NCBI GenBank assembly: GCA_038025085.1
Contig: CM076144.1
Span: 34,501,501 to 34,565,500 of the forward strand
Source of the DNA: Tetragonia tetragonoides
Taxonomy: Eukaryota > Streptophyta > Magnoliopsida > Caryophyllales > Aizoaceae
Direction: 5' to 3'
DNA: 64,000 nucleotides
Shown: positions 12,421 to 23,006 of the stretch, one piece after another
Position numbering within the stretch: position 1 is the stretch's first letter
How the letters are laid out: every line of letters starts with the position of its first letter
Program-made: the position numbers and the translations under genes
Notes under the pieces: model-generated
What the model was told of the DNA's origin: nothing
What the model saw: the letters and a program-made list of their open reading frames with translations, nothing else
The model's database searches: none

Positions 12421-14321
12421 AGGTATTCTGTTGAATATGATGTGTTATGGGCTATTAAGAGAGATTGTAGGACTGCAAGAAACCCAAGTTAATTGGTTAT
12501 GTTCTGAAAATACTTGCCATTACCATTACCTAAAAGCATGCTAGACTTCTGATGTAGCATATGCTTGTTTTGCTGATCATATGTCACCAACATTCCAGTG
12601 AATTTCAATTTGCTTGCATTGAAAAGGAGTTTGATATATGTGCAGCAAAAAATTTCTAGCTTAAATGAATTCAGCAGAACTGTAGTGTAGACATATAATC
12701 CCAGAACTGTATGTGTTCTGAAGTATTTATGGTTAAGTCAAAGATCTCATAGCTCAAAACTGGATTACCTAATTTGTTTATGCTTAGCCTCATGAAGTCA
12801 GAACTGTAGCAGACTAGCAGTACATGAACATTGGATATGTTTCTTTTACTTGAAACTCTTAGAAAGAACAAAGTGGCACTCTGTAGTTACTTTTAACTGG
12901 ATCTTTCTTGCCTTAATGTTGATGCTGCCATTGTTCTTGCTCTTCATTGCTGGCATGCTGCTGATTTATAGTCCAAAGGGTTGTTATTGTTGATGTTTCT
13001 GATTTTGTTGTAGGCAAAGTATGAGTTCGTTCCTCCTGGAGAGAATGCTGAAAAAGCAATGCAATGGCAGTGTGCCAGCCATTACAGACGATGGAAAGAA
13101 AAGCTGAAAAGGCATCACTACACTTACAAAAGAAACCTTAGAGAAGCGGAGCGTGCTTGTCCATCTGGAGTTGACATTGAGCAATGGAGGTGGCTGGTGT
13201 ACTGTTATTGGTCTAAACCAGAAGAGCAGGTACGTACTTTATTAGGTTTTATTTATTTTTTCTATTTTGTTTCTATGGCTGAACATAAGAGAATGTTTTA
13301 TCTTGTTCACTATAGCAAAGGAGTGAAAAAAATCGTACGAATGCTCTTTCAAAGAAGAAAATATTTTCAACTTGTGGAGCCAAATCCACCGCCCGGATCA
13401 TACATGAGATGGTTAGTTTTGTGCTCTCAATTATTCTTATTTCCTTTCTGATTTTAAGTAGATTACAGCATAGTGAACTTACTCAGATAGTTAGCTGTCA
13501 ACTGTCAACTGTCAACTGTCAACTGTCATCGCTGTTTTACACTAATTATAGATGTCAACTGTCAACTCTTATTTGCAAATGTGGGGTTGTTGCTGCATAT
13601 TTAGTTCTTGGAATCTCAAAATTATGAATGCTACATATCCTTTCCATATACTCCTATCCTCTAATGGAATTGAAGCACTGACTACATATGCTTTTTGAAG
13701 GAGCTTGCTGATAAGGTTGAGAGTGATGAGGCTGCTGAGAGAGCTGAGACAGAATGTGAACCAACTGAGCCACAAGACAAAGACCCGATGTATATCCGAG
13801 TGTGGGGAAGAACAAAGAGGTAATTTTAATTTGCTTAAAAATGGTTGGTCATAGGAGTTTGTGCTCATCTCTCTTATTGCTCTCTCCATTTTCTGATTGC
13901 AAGGCATAAAGATGGGACATTTGTTGATTTGGCTGAACCAAAGTGGCATGAATTTCACGGGTTGCACGATAAACAGATGGTGGAGAAGGGGGCTGATGAC
14001 TTGACAATTGATGAAGCATTTCAGAGTGTTCTTGGCTACCGTTCAGGATATGCAAGGGGATTGGGGTATGGGCATCCAGTGCTATCAAAAAGGGGGAAGA
14101 AAAGGACAGCTGAGGTGCAAACTGAATTGGACTCGTTACGTGAGCGTGAAATTGAGATGCAAGCTGAGATTGAGAGACTAAAAGAAGATGCTAAGAGAAA
14201 AGAGCAAGAGGCTCTTGAAAGGGAAGCTAAGAGAGAAGAAGAATCCCGAGTTATGGTTGCCAACCTTCGATCCGAGATGCAAGCCAAGTTTGACGCAATC
14301 ATGATGAGATGTCCAAGCTAG
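12321..14321 (+). CDS. TNP1/Ptta-type CACTA accessory protein (spliced, 5' part uncertain)
   Basis: Exons join in frame: ...12420, 13014-13229, 13316-13411, 13701-13819, 13904-14321, all with GT-AG borders. The product contains 'KYEFVPPGENAEKAMQWQCA', 'HHYTYKRNLREAERACP' and 'QWRWLVYCYWSKPEEQ', then 'KSTARIIHEM', 'DPMYIRVWGRTKRHKDG' and 'DEAFQSVLGYRSGYARG'. It ends in a charged helix, from about 14120, likely to be a coiled coil. This is the plant Ptta/En-Spm (Transposase_24) family; related proteins bind subterminal repeats. The part from 13014 on has no stop or frameshift. No start codon was settled: the 5' part runs out of the broken TNP2 sequence, which suggests a fusion after deletion. 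An initial ATG at 12348 is possible. Confidence 0.6.
13489..13567 (+). repeat. Heptamer microsatellite (TCAACTG)n
   Basis: Four to five near-perfect TCAACTG units, plus two more after a short gap, inside an intron of the Ptta-type gene. Confidence 0.8.
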
Positions 14322-14774
14322 GTCCTCTCATTGAGCAAGGTAATTTAATAATTCTGTTCTTAGCTTCTGTTTTAGTCTGCATAATCCCCAACTCTCAGTC
14401 CTCTCTCACTCTCTAAAGTGCCATGAATACTTGGTCTGCATCTGAGATTAGTTTTCCATCCAATAAAGGAATGATATGATCTTTATTATGAACTTAGCAA
14501 GTTTACTGAGCTGCTATAGGATCAAGTTGTTTACTTAGCACTTCTTTGAACACATGAAGAAGCTTATATGGGTATCATTGAGGCATTAACATAAAAGGCA
14601 AAGATAAAAAGAGGAAAAAACAGAACATATAAAGCTAAATAATTATTTCCTTTATGGCATGTGCAATGCAGATGCTTGCTTTGCTATAAAGCAGTCATAT
14701 TGATTACATTCCTCTATCTTACAAGGGCTCATAGATAAGAAGAAGGGAAAAGAAAGATAGAATCTAGGAAATGA

Positions 14775-15071
14775 TTTCGAGTGGATGATTTCGCTCATGG
14801 TTGGGCGAGGGATAGGGGCCCGAGCTGTACAGCGAATTGCTAAGCGGATCACTTGAATCATATCATCCGTGAATGAACCTGAAACACGATTGTCCAAAAT
14901 TTCCATAGCTTCTTCCCTGGTCTCCAGCCTTGGTTGAAACCCAATTTATAATGTTCTTGTTCTCACCCAACTCTGGCTCCACTGGCTTCTTCCCTGTAAC
15001 AAGTTCCATTAACACCACACCGAAACTGTATACATCGCACTTGGTAGTTGCCTTGGATGTATTTGCATAGT
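14775..15071 (-). pseudogene. Captured receptor-like kinase (LRR-RLK) fragment
   Basis: Reading the minus strand from 15071 gives '[20 protein letters not shown]', then '[19 protein letters not shown]', 'NIINWVSTK' and, after a one-base shift near 14927, '[18 protein letters not shown]', '[13 protein letters not shown]' and 'RPTMSEII'. This is the C-terminal lobe (subdomains IX-XI) of a plant LRR receptor kinase, most like the CEPR/HAESA-like group from memory. An intron acceptor (ctttcag) precedes it at 15072-15078, so genomic DNA rather than mRNA was captured. There is no ATP-binding lobe and no receptor part. It lies inside the CACTA element, antisense to the transposase genes. Confidence 0.75.
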
Positions 15072-15759
15072 CTGAAAGAAGAGATGCTTGTTAGTTAGAA
15101 ATTTAGATTGATGCACAGTAAAAGAATTGATGTCTCTGGTAATTAGCTCTGATGTCAAACTGCTATATACATAGGAAATTGACCCTTTATCAGTTTGAAA
15201 ACTATATCATAGCCAAATACAGACAGTTTATCAAATTTAACAATGATGATTGTATGGCTTAAATGTTATTGTAAGATATTCATGTATTGCGACCCTGGAT
15301 GGAAAAGCCAATGATTGTATGGCTCTTATCTTCCTGGGCTGTTCTACAACCAAAGACAGTAATCTAGCCAGCTTAGCTTCTGCTGATTGTATTCTTTTTC
15401 TGCAGGGGAGGCAACGCAATCTGGAGCTTAGTTACGGCAATACAGCGAACAGAATATTGATACTTAGAACAGCTTTAGTTACACAGTACAACAAGAACAT
15501 CATCCACACAGTATAGCAAGAACAGCAGCAACACAGTAGGAAGAACAGGAGCTTAGAACAACATTGGTTATTTTTCTTTGTTTGGTCCAGCAAGAAGCGG
15601 TTTAGAACATGTTTGTGATTGTGAATATTGTTGAACATGAATGTAAACATTGGGTTTCTTATATATGGATTATATACTTTTACAGATTTGGTATATACGC
15701 ATATTTGAAAAGATGCACTATTTTAATTTTGTTTTATTTTTTTTAAAATAATAAACATC

Positions 15760-16131
15760 AAAGGAGGCGACAACGGTTACACTGCTTTGTTTGACGAGCA
15801 AAAAAGGCGGGTGGATTCGTCAAAGAAGGCGCATGTGCTCGCCTCGTTTGATTTGAAATAAAGAAGGCGATTCTCCTCGCCTCGTTTGATTTGAAACAAA
15901 GAAGGCGACTCACCTCGCGTCTGATTTTTATCAAATAGGGCGACTTGGCTCGCCTCTTTTGAGCCAAAACAAGTAGAGCGACCCTCTAAGTAGCGCCCCA
16001 TTAGGCTAATAAGGAGGACCTAGCAGGGCGGTTGGAAAGGCGACGAAATTTACCCTCTTGGGCTAAGGAGGTGAGTTTCTTATCAAAGAGGGTGACTTCT
16101 GTCGCCTTCTTTGACCTGTTATGTTGTAGTG
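15760..16131. repeat. CACTA right subterminal and terminal repeats
   Basis: A run of 30-60 bp units such as 'aaagaaggcgattctcctcgc' and 'aaagaaggcgactcacctcgc', separated by 'ctcgtttgatttgaaa', followed by the terminal inverted repeat ending TGTTGTAGTG. Confidence 0.8.
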
Positions 16132-16289
16132 TAATTTCACTCTCTTTCGATTTCCATTGCAGCATTACTTACAAGCCCTTTCTATCTCTTTCTTCATCCC
16201 TCAACTCAAACTATTTTACCCTATCTCATCGGTAACATCTGCGTTCTTCAAACCAATTCTTCATTCTATCTCATCGTTTTGCCCTACCT

Positions 16290-17222
16290 TACACATACAA
16301 TAACTGTTGAAATTCGAAAAGTTTGGAGTCACAACTTTGAGGAGGAACTTGTATTATTGGGTTTAGCAATACAATCCTATCGGAACGCTAGCATAGATAC
16401 TGAGTTCCCTAGGCTAGTGGTTAACTCACCGCGGAAGGCAACCGAGTTACAACTGTACCAAGATGTACGTGTGAATATTTCGACGTCGATTTTGATCCAA
16501 TTTGGTATTACCTTAACCGATGATGAGGGTCAAGTGGCGGGGACTTGGCAGTTCCATCTCTACGATAGGAGGAGGATCGGATAGAGTATTTAGATAGGGA
16601 ATACGGTATTAACTGCTGGAGTGTACCAGCCCGTGGTGTACCATTTTCTACCTTTGCCATTGGGTTCGGAGCTATGCTAAGAGAGTTACATGGAAAGGTG
16701 AGGTGGGTGACCTTTCATGGTATCTATGACATGGCTCATCTACTTATTTTAGTGTCAAACAAACCTCTTCCGAGCTCAGTCTTGGAGTTTGTTAGCCTCA
16801 TCGGGAGGTATTTCGGCCAAGTTTATGACCTGAAGACCATGTTCGATTATTTAGCAAGGTCACTCCGAGTTGTAAGGAAGTATCGGCTACATACGTGGGG
16901 TTGGAGAAACTGGCAAACGCATTGGGAGTTGAGCGTGTTGGAAGAGCTCACCAAGCGAGGTCTGATAGTCTTGTGACCGCGAATGTTCTAAGCAAGTTAA
17001 CAAAGTATTAAGGAATTGGCAGCTTGGAAGGACGGAAGCCCATTTGAGGGAATCCTTTATGGTCTTTCTGTTGGTGCAGCTCGTTATCGGCCAATCCCCC
17101 TTCGCCCAGCTTGCTATTTTCCATTGCCTGGGTTTCCCGTCAACACTCCAAACAGGGCTAATTCATGCTCAGTGATCCCAATGATTCAACCTCGCCCTCA
17201 TCGTCCTTTAACCTTATGTTGA
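16290..17222 (+). pseudogene. CAF1-type CCR4-NOT deadenylase pseudogene
   Basis: Intronless remnant of a plant CCR4-associated factor 1 (DEDD 3'-5' exoribonuclease that trims mRNA poly(A) tails). Frame 1 reads 'VEIRKVWSHNFEEEL', 'NASIDTEFPRLVV' (the DTE part of the catalytic motif), then 'NISTSILIQFGITLTDDEG' and 'WQFHLYD'. A shift near 16565 continues as 'EYGINCWSVPARGVPF', 'VRWVTFHGIYDMAHLL' and 'YFGQVYDLKTMFDYL'. Another shift near 16895 continues as 'LEKLANALGVERVGRAHQA' and 'SDSLVTANVLSKL'. A tail with 'EGILYGLSVGA' may end near 17222. Aspartates of the later motifs are visible, but the frameshifts prevent a product. The start was not identified. The sequence lies directly beside the right end of the CACTA element. 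Confidence 0.75.
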
Positions 17223-17637
17223 AAGAGAGAAAATAAATGTTGGTACTGGATGTGAATAATAGAAGTAATAAGGTTGGACTTTTGTGGAGTGTGCAATTGT
17301 GCATGATGAGTTTTGGGGAAAATCTCAATCATTGATGTGTGTACTGACAAAACAAGCAAGCCGCACCACCTTCAGTTAGAGGATGTTCTTCTGCTGATAT
17401 CTCGTGATTAAACAACAAATTAAGGCAATCAAAGACAATGTCAAGGTGCAACAACCTCAATCTCCATAATAGTTTTGTATTCTCTCAACATAGAGCTTGG
17501 TTATTTTGGATTAAGAGTTGTTCCAGTTCTAACGTTAACTACTAGACGCTTAACTTATGATAATAACTTATGGAGAAATTTTCCCTGATTATTTTTTCTG
17601 GTAACCCTGAAATTTACTCCATGAACTAGGAAATATG

Positions 17638-18121
17638 AGTAAAGAGGAGTTGCTTCAGCACCGTACGTAAGCTTAAGTTCCGTCATATAGGAGGATTTCA
17701 AGAAGGTATCTCAATTGATGCAGAAAAGATGCATTGAAACATTCTGAGGTTAATGTGGCAATGTCTGCCACTGATATAGAGTCAAAGCTAATGAACCTTA
17801 AAAAGATGATTCTCGAAGCAAAGGGACCTGATGAAGACCCAATGAAATGAGAAGCTGGAACTACTGAGGTTGATAATGAGATCACAAAAGCCTGGTGAAT
17901 ATATAGAGTTGAAAAAGATAGATATGGGCTTAATGGGAGAACTTGAATCGCTGGAGTTGGAGTTGGCTAAATCCTCTGACCAGCTTCTAAGCCTTGCACT
18001 AAAGGAAAAGGCAAATAGACTGGTACAAGATTTTAAGCTTAACTTTTCCAAGCCTGGTGAATATATGGAGCTGAAAGAGACTTCACTTTGTTTCCTGTGA
18101 CATCAGCATAAGGGAAGAGAT
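17638..18121 (+). pseudogene. Plastid acetyl-CoA carboxylase alpha-carboxyltransferase tail, pseudogene
   Basis: Broken reading with 'MSKEELLQHRT', then (after a shift) 'KFRHIGGFQEGISIDAEK', 'DIESKLMNLKKMILEAKG', and after a stop and shift near 17848 'EKLELLRLIM', 'QKPGEYIELKK', 'GELESLELELAKS' and 'VQDFKLNFSKPGEYMEL'. The pattern of 'LLQHR..KFR.IGGFQEG' followed by repeated coiled-coil 'PG.Y..LK' segments resembles, from memory, the C-terminal extension of the plastid-type carboxyltransferase alpha subunit (CAC3), which makes malonyl-CoA for fatty acid synthesis. The biotin and catalytic regions are absent. The copia element begins at 18122, so it interrupts or abuts this remnant. Identity is moderately sure; non-functionality is certain. 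Confidence 0.55.
18117..18121. repeat. Target-site duplication GAGAT (left)
   Basis: GAGAT immediately precedes the left copia LTR and recurs at 22933-22937 after the right LTR. Confidence 0.75.
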
Positions 18122-18282
18122 TGATAGAATAATGTAAATTAATATTAGCTAGACCTTACATATTCCTAACGTTGTTAGTCTTGTATATAGTCTGTATACA
18201 ATGTACTATAATCCTATATATACATATGCAATTTAGTGACCCAAGGCAGGTCAAATATTCTTCTATTCTCTCTCTTCTAATA
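18122..18282 (+). repeat. Copia 5' LTR
   Basis: Begins TGATAGAATAATG and ends TTCTAATA. Closely alignable with 22743-22932, but lacks about 28 bp just after the initial TGAT. Contains a TATA-like 'cctatatatacata' near 18212. A tRNA-Met-type primer binding site (tggtctcagtgc) follows at 18283. Confidence 0.75.
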
Positions 18283-18294
18283 TGGTCTCAGTGC
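18283..18294 (+). other. Copia primer binding site
   Basis: 'tggtctcagtgc' directly after the LTR resembles the usual copia site TGGTATCAGAGC, complementary to initiator tRNA-Met, with two changes. Confidence 0.65.
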
Positions 18295-18490
18295 ATCTCT
18301 AATATCTTTTCCTTCTCGCCGCAAATTTCTTGGTATCAAATTTCAGCATCTTTCTCTCCAGTGCAAGGCGTATTCTTAAGGATCTCAATCGATCTTGCCG
18401 TTCTGCCGTTATCTCTTGTCACTACTCTATTTTTGGTAAACACATCAGTCCCTTCTCTATCTCTCTTTATTTTCAATATATCCTTCTCTC

Positions 18491-21400
18491 ATGACTCGTA
18501 ATAATGATGATACTATCAACAACTCTGGCAAAAATGATATCTTTACTCATCAAGCTTTCTGTATTACCAACATCAAATCCCACAGTCCTATTGTTCTTGA
18601 ATTTAATAATTCAAAATACAAAAAGTGGGCCACTTTGCACATTGCTCATGCTACCAGCGTTGGGGTCATGGGATTTCTTGATGGAAGTACTCAAGACAAG
18701 GACAAAACTGATGATCAGTGGACAAAATTAGATGCTCTTGTGTGCTCTTGGATTTATCAAACAATTAATGATGATGTTCTTGGCATGATTATGAATCCTG
18801 GTGGTACCAATTCTGCTCACACTCTATGGACCCAAATTGAATCTCTTTTTAAGGCCAATCTTGCTGCCAGGGCTCTGCAATTAACGGAGCAATTTCACTC
18901 TATAACCATGGGGTCTTCTTCTATCACTGAATATTGCTCACGGGTCAAAACTCTTGCTGATTCTTTAGCAGAAGTAGACAATCCAATTGATGAAAAAGCT
19001 CAAGTTCTCCAACTCATACGTGGCCTTGCTGATAAGTATAAAACCATAGGCAATATTATTTAATATCAAGAGCACTTCCCCAATTTTCTCAAAGCCCGCT
19101 CTATGTTATTGATTGAAGAAGCCCACCTCTCCGTAGATACCTCTTCATCTCTTACCTCCAACACCGTTCTCTATACTACCACTCCACCACACCATTCCCC
19201 TCATACCATTCACCACTCTGGAGATACTCGGAATAATTCAAACTGGAATGGCTATCGAGGTCGTGGCCGAAACAATTATAACAGGCGTGGTAGAGGCTAT
19301 GGGCGTGGATGTGGCTTCTATGGACAGTCCCAAAATATGTATGGTTTTCATTCTGGTCCGCCCACATATTGGTCCCCTGCGTGGTATGCTTCTCAGTGGG
19401 CAACTCAAGGGCATGTGTGGCCTGTTGGAGGCCAGCCCATTAATACAGCCCTTGGTTTGCTCGGTTCTGGGCCGCGGAACTTAGGCCGTGGATCCGCCCA
19501 ACTTGCATTATCTGGTCCACAACTTGCTTAGAACAACTTCGTGCAACCTGGAAATTCTGGACAGCAACCTGGAGCTTGGGCCAACTCTTCTGGGTCTTCA
19601 GTTCCGCAGCAACAACCCACTAATATTGCTCAGGCGCTTAACACTTTGTCTCTTCAGCCTTCCTCCGACAACCAGTGGTATCTTGACACCGGTGCTACCT
19701 CTCACTTGACATATTCTCCAGGTAACCTTAGTACTATTTTTAATAAGAGCAAAATTTCACATATCTATGTCGGTAATGGATCTCCCCTTCCCATTTCTCA
19801 TACTGGCAATACACATCTTAGTACTTCATCCTCTCCACTTCATCTCAAAAATGTGTTAGTTGCTCCTAACATCCTCAAAAATCTCATCTCTGTACGTCAA
19901 CTCACAAAAGATAATTTTTGTTTTATCGAGTTTGATCCGTTTGGTTTCTCTATAAAGGACTTTCAGACGAAACAAATCATTCTCAGGTGCAATAGTACGG
20001 GGGATTTTTACCCAATCACTCGTTCTCCATCCCCTTCACCCACTGCTTTGGTTGTCACATCTTCTATCACCTGGCACCGCCGCCTAGGACATCCTGACGC
20101 ACCTACTTTTGATTATTTAGTGTCTCAAAACTTATTTCCATGTAATAAAGAGTCTTCCCCTAGCCTATGTCATGCATGTCAGTTGGGGAAGCACACTAGA
20201 CTTCCTTTTTCTAATTCTGTCTCTATGAGTTATGCTCCTTTTGACATCATCCATTCTGATTTATGGACTTCTCCTATTTAGTGAGAGTGGTTTTGAATAT
20301 TATTTAATCTTTCTTGATGATTTTTCTTATTTTGTTTGGGTGTATCCTCTGCATGCTAAATCTCATGTCTTTGAGAAATTCCTGCATTTCCGTGCTTTTG
20401 TTCGCACACAGTTCAGTACTGAAATTAAAATGTTTCAATGCGATAATGGAACTGAATTTACCCACAACTCATTTACCACCTTCTTTGCTAGTCATGGTAT
20501 CTCCTACCGTTTATCTTGCCCAGGAACCTCGCAACAAAATGGAAAAGCAGAGCGCATGTTGCGTACCATTAATGACGTAGTACACACTCTCCTTTTTCAA
20601 GCCTCCATGCCACCTTCCTTTTGGGTAGAAGCATTGCACATCGCAGTGCATCTTCTCAACATTCACCCCACAAAAAGCTTACATAACCATACACCATTCC
20701 AAACTCTTTTCCATAAACCTCCACTCTATACTCACCTTCGTATATTTGGGTGTCTTTGTTACCCAAATCTATCTCACGTCACTCCCCACAAACTCGCTCC
20801 CCGCTCCACCCCATGAGTTTTCCTCGGTTACCTATCTCATCATCGAGGTTACCGATGTTTAGACCTTGCTACTAAGAAGGTGATTATATCGAGGCATGTT
20901 ACTTTTAATGAGCAGGAATTCCCTTTCGCATCGCAGACTATACCCAACACCAGCACGTATAACTTTCTCGATCCTATATACGATGCTCCTTCTCCTATCT
21001 TTCGTCGCCTTCATCTTTCCTCTACGGAGTTCCCTAGGACTTCGTCCCCATCTCCACCTCCTTCCCCTCCTCCCGCGTCTCCTTCCCCATCCCCTACAAC
21101 TTCTACTCCTCCCCCACCACCACCACGTCCTCCTCCTCCTCCTCCCCGGCGCATGGTCACTCGTAGCCAGCATGGTATTTATAAGCCTAAGAAAATTTTC
21201 ACTCTTCTTACTCAAAATCCTGTCTCTTCCACAGTTCCTCGGGGTCATAATCAAGCTCTCCAGGATCCTAACTGGCACTTAAAAATGATACTTGGGACCT
21301 TGTCCCGGCCTCACGGGGTTAATATTGGCAATTCTAAGTGGGTTTTGAGGGACAAATTTGATTCAGATGGCAATCTCATTCGACACAAGGCTCGATTAGT

Positions 21401-22740
21401 AGCAATCGGTACTTCTCAGCAGGCTGGCTTAGACTACAATGAGACTTTCAGCCCTGTAGTCAAACCTACCACTGTCCGTACAGTTCTTAGCTTGGCTATA
21501 TCTCGTTCTTGGTCTATCCAACAATTGGATGTCAAGAACGCTTTTCTTCATGGTAACCTCCAGGAAACTGTATATATGCGCCAGCCACCCGGTTTTGTGA
21601 GTGATGTTCACCCAGATTATGTTTGTCGGCTCAAAAAGGCTCTATATGGACTTAAGCAAGCCCCTCGAGCCTGGTACCAACGTATTGCCACGTACCTTAC
21701 CTCCATTGGGTTTTCTAGTTGTCGGTTTGACACATCTCTCTTTGTGTATCGTCGCGGTCAAGACATGGCTATTCTTCTTCTCTAGGTTGATGATATTATT
21801 TTAACTGCATCGTCCACTACTCTCTTGACCTCAATTATCACCTCTTTGGGTAGAGAATTTTCCATGACAGATATGGGACCCCTGCACTACTTTTTGGGCA
21901 TTTCTGTGACTCGTACAAAAGATGGATTATTTCTATCACAAAGAAAAGATGCTCTTGAGATCTTAGACAGAGCTAACATGCGTTCTTGTAACTCTTATGT
22001 AACTCCTGTGGATACACGAGCCAAGTTGTCTACTAGCACAGGTCCTCCAGTTTCTGATCCCTCTCTTTACCGAAGTCTTGTAGGAGCGCTTCAGTATCTG
22101 ACATTTACTAGGCCTGACATCACTTATGCAGTCCAACAGTGTGTCTCTTCATGCATGATCCTCGGGAACCTCATTATCAGGCTCTCAAGCGAATTTTGTG
22201 ATATCCGAAGGAAACTATTGATCACGGTTTACAATTGTATGCCTCTTCCATTGATGGATTTACCGCTTATACGGATGCAGATTGGGGTGGGTGTCCCGAC
22301 ACCCGTCGATCCACATCCGGCTACTGTGTCTTTCTTGGCACCAATTTAATTTCGTGGTCTTCAAAACGTCAGTCCACCGCATCCAGGTCTAGTGCAGAGG
22401 CAAAGTATCGTGGGGTTGCTAATGCTGTGGCTGAGACATGTTGGTTGCGTAACCTTCTTCTGGAGCTTCACGCCTCTTTCTCGTGCCACTTTGGTCTATT
22501 GTGACAATGTCAGTGCTATTTATTTGTCCACCAATCCAGTGAAGCATCAACGTACAAAACACATCGAGATTGATATTCACTTTGTACGCGAGAAGGTCGC
22601 CTTGGGTCAAATCAAGGTTCTTCATGTTCCCTCCTCTTATCAATATGCAGATATATTTACAAAGGGTTTTTCCTCATCCCTTTTTCAGGATTTTCGGTCC
22701 AGTCTAAGCGTTCGGTCTCCTCCCGCTCCGACTGCGGAGG
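18491..22740 (+). pseudogene. Copia gag-pol polyprotein pseudogene
   Basis: ATG at 18491 ('MTRNNDDTINNSGKND'). Gag (UBN2-type) runs to about 19100 with 'YKKWATLHIAHATSVGVMGF'. An RG-rich segment lies at about 19250-19320. The protease active site 'WYLDTGATSHL' is at about 19675. Gag-pre-integrase is 'WHRRLGHPDAPTFDYL' with 'CHACQLGKHTRLPF'. The integrase core contains 'IFLDDFSYFVW' and 'CDNGTEFTHN'. RT contains 'QLDVKNAFLHGNLQE' and 'LYGLKQAPRAWY'. RNase H contains 'AYTDADWGGCPDTRRST' and 'NPVKHQRTKHIEIDIHFV'. Lesions: TAA 19061, TAG 19529, shift near 20275, TGA 20814, TAG 21783 (destroying the Y of YVDD), shifts near 22155 and 22490. It would have encoded the full retrotransposition machinery; it is inactive. 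Confidence 0.85.
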
Positions 22741-22742
22741 TG
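22734..22742 (+). other. Copia polypurine tract
   Basis: 'gcggaggtg' lies immediately before the 3' LTR, where plus-strand DNA synthesis would be primed. Confidence 0.6.
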
Positions 22743-22932
22743 TGATCCTAGCCGAGCCAGAAAAATTTAAATTTAGAATAATGTAAATTAATTATAGTTA
22801 GACTTTACATATTCCTAACGTTTGTTAGTCTTGTATATAGTCTGTATACAATGTACTGTAATCTTATATATACATATAGAATATAGTGACCCAAGGCAGG
22901 TCAAATATTCTTCTATTCTCTCTCTTCTAATG
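22743..22932 (+). repeat. Copia 3' LTR
   Basis: Begins TGATCCTAGCC and ends TTCTAATG, followed by GAGAT (22933-22937). Aligns along its length with the 5' LTR, apart from the extra segment near its start and scattered substitutions. Confidence 0.75.
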
Positions 22933-23006
22933 GAGATACTAGTTTGGTTTCAAAATCGAATTGTATGAAGAAAATAGCAATTTAACGAAATATATCTTGG
23001 TCACCT

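Larger units (their letters stand above)
9489..16131 (+). mobile_element. CACTA (En/Spm-type) DNA transposon
   Basis: The termini are inverted repeats: the left end CACTACAACAAAACGTGTCA (9489-9508) matches the complement of the right end (16112-16131, CACTACAACATAACAGGTCA). Both subterminal zones carry many short GGCGA/TCGCC-type motifs (about 9510-9670 and 15760-16110), as expected for TNP1-type binding sites in this superfamily. Inside are a broken TNP2-type transposase, a TNP1/Ptta-type gene and an antisense piece of a receptor kinase. The flanking triplets are AAT on the left and TAA on the right, so a clean 3-bp target duplication is not evident. It is probably non-autonomous, because most of TNP2 is missing. 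Confidence 0.88.
18122..22932 (+). mobile_element. Ty1/copia LTR retrotransposon, dead, short LTRs
   Basis: Order: 5' LTR, primer binding site, gag, protease, integrase, reverse transcriptase, RNase H, polypurine tract, 3' LTR. Integrase before RT makes it Ty1/copia. The LTRs are only about 161 and 190 bp. A GAGAT 5-bp duplication flanks it. The total length of about 4.8 kb is normal for a copia element. Coding is disabled by at least five stops and two or three frameshifts. Confidence 0.88.

Noticed and set aside
13490..13567. CRISPR-like short repeats
   Set aside because: Contiguous heptamer repeats without spacers in a plant intron; no cas genes anywhere.
20859..21278. Arginine-rich 139-codon minus-strand ORF
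   Set aside because: It is antisense to the proline-rich linker of the copia polyprotein.
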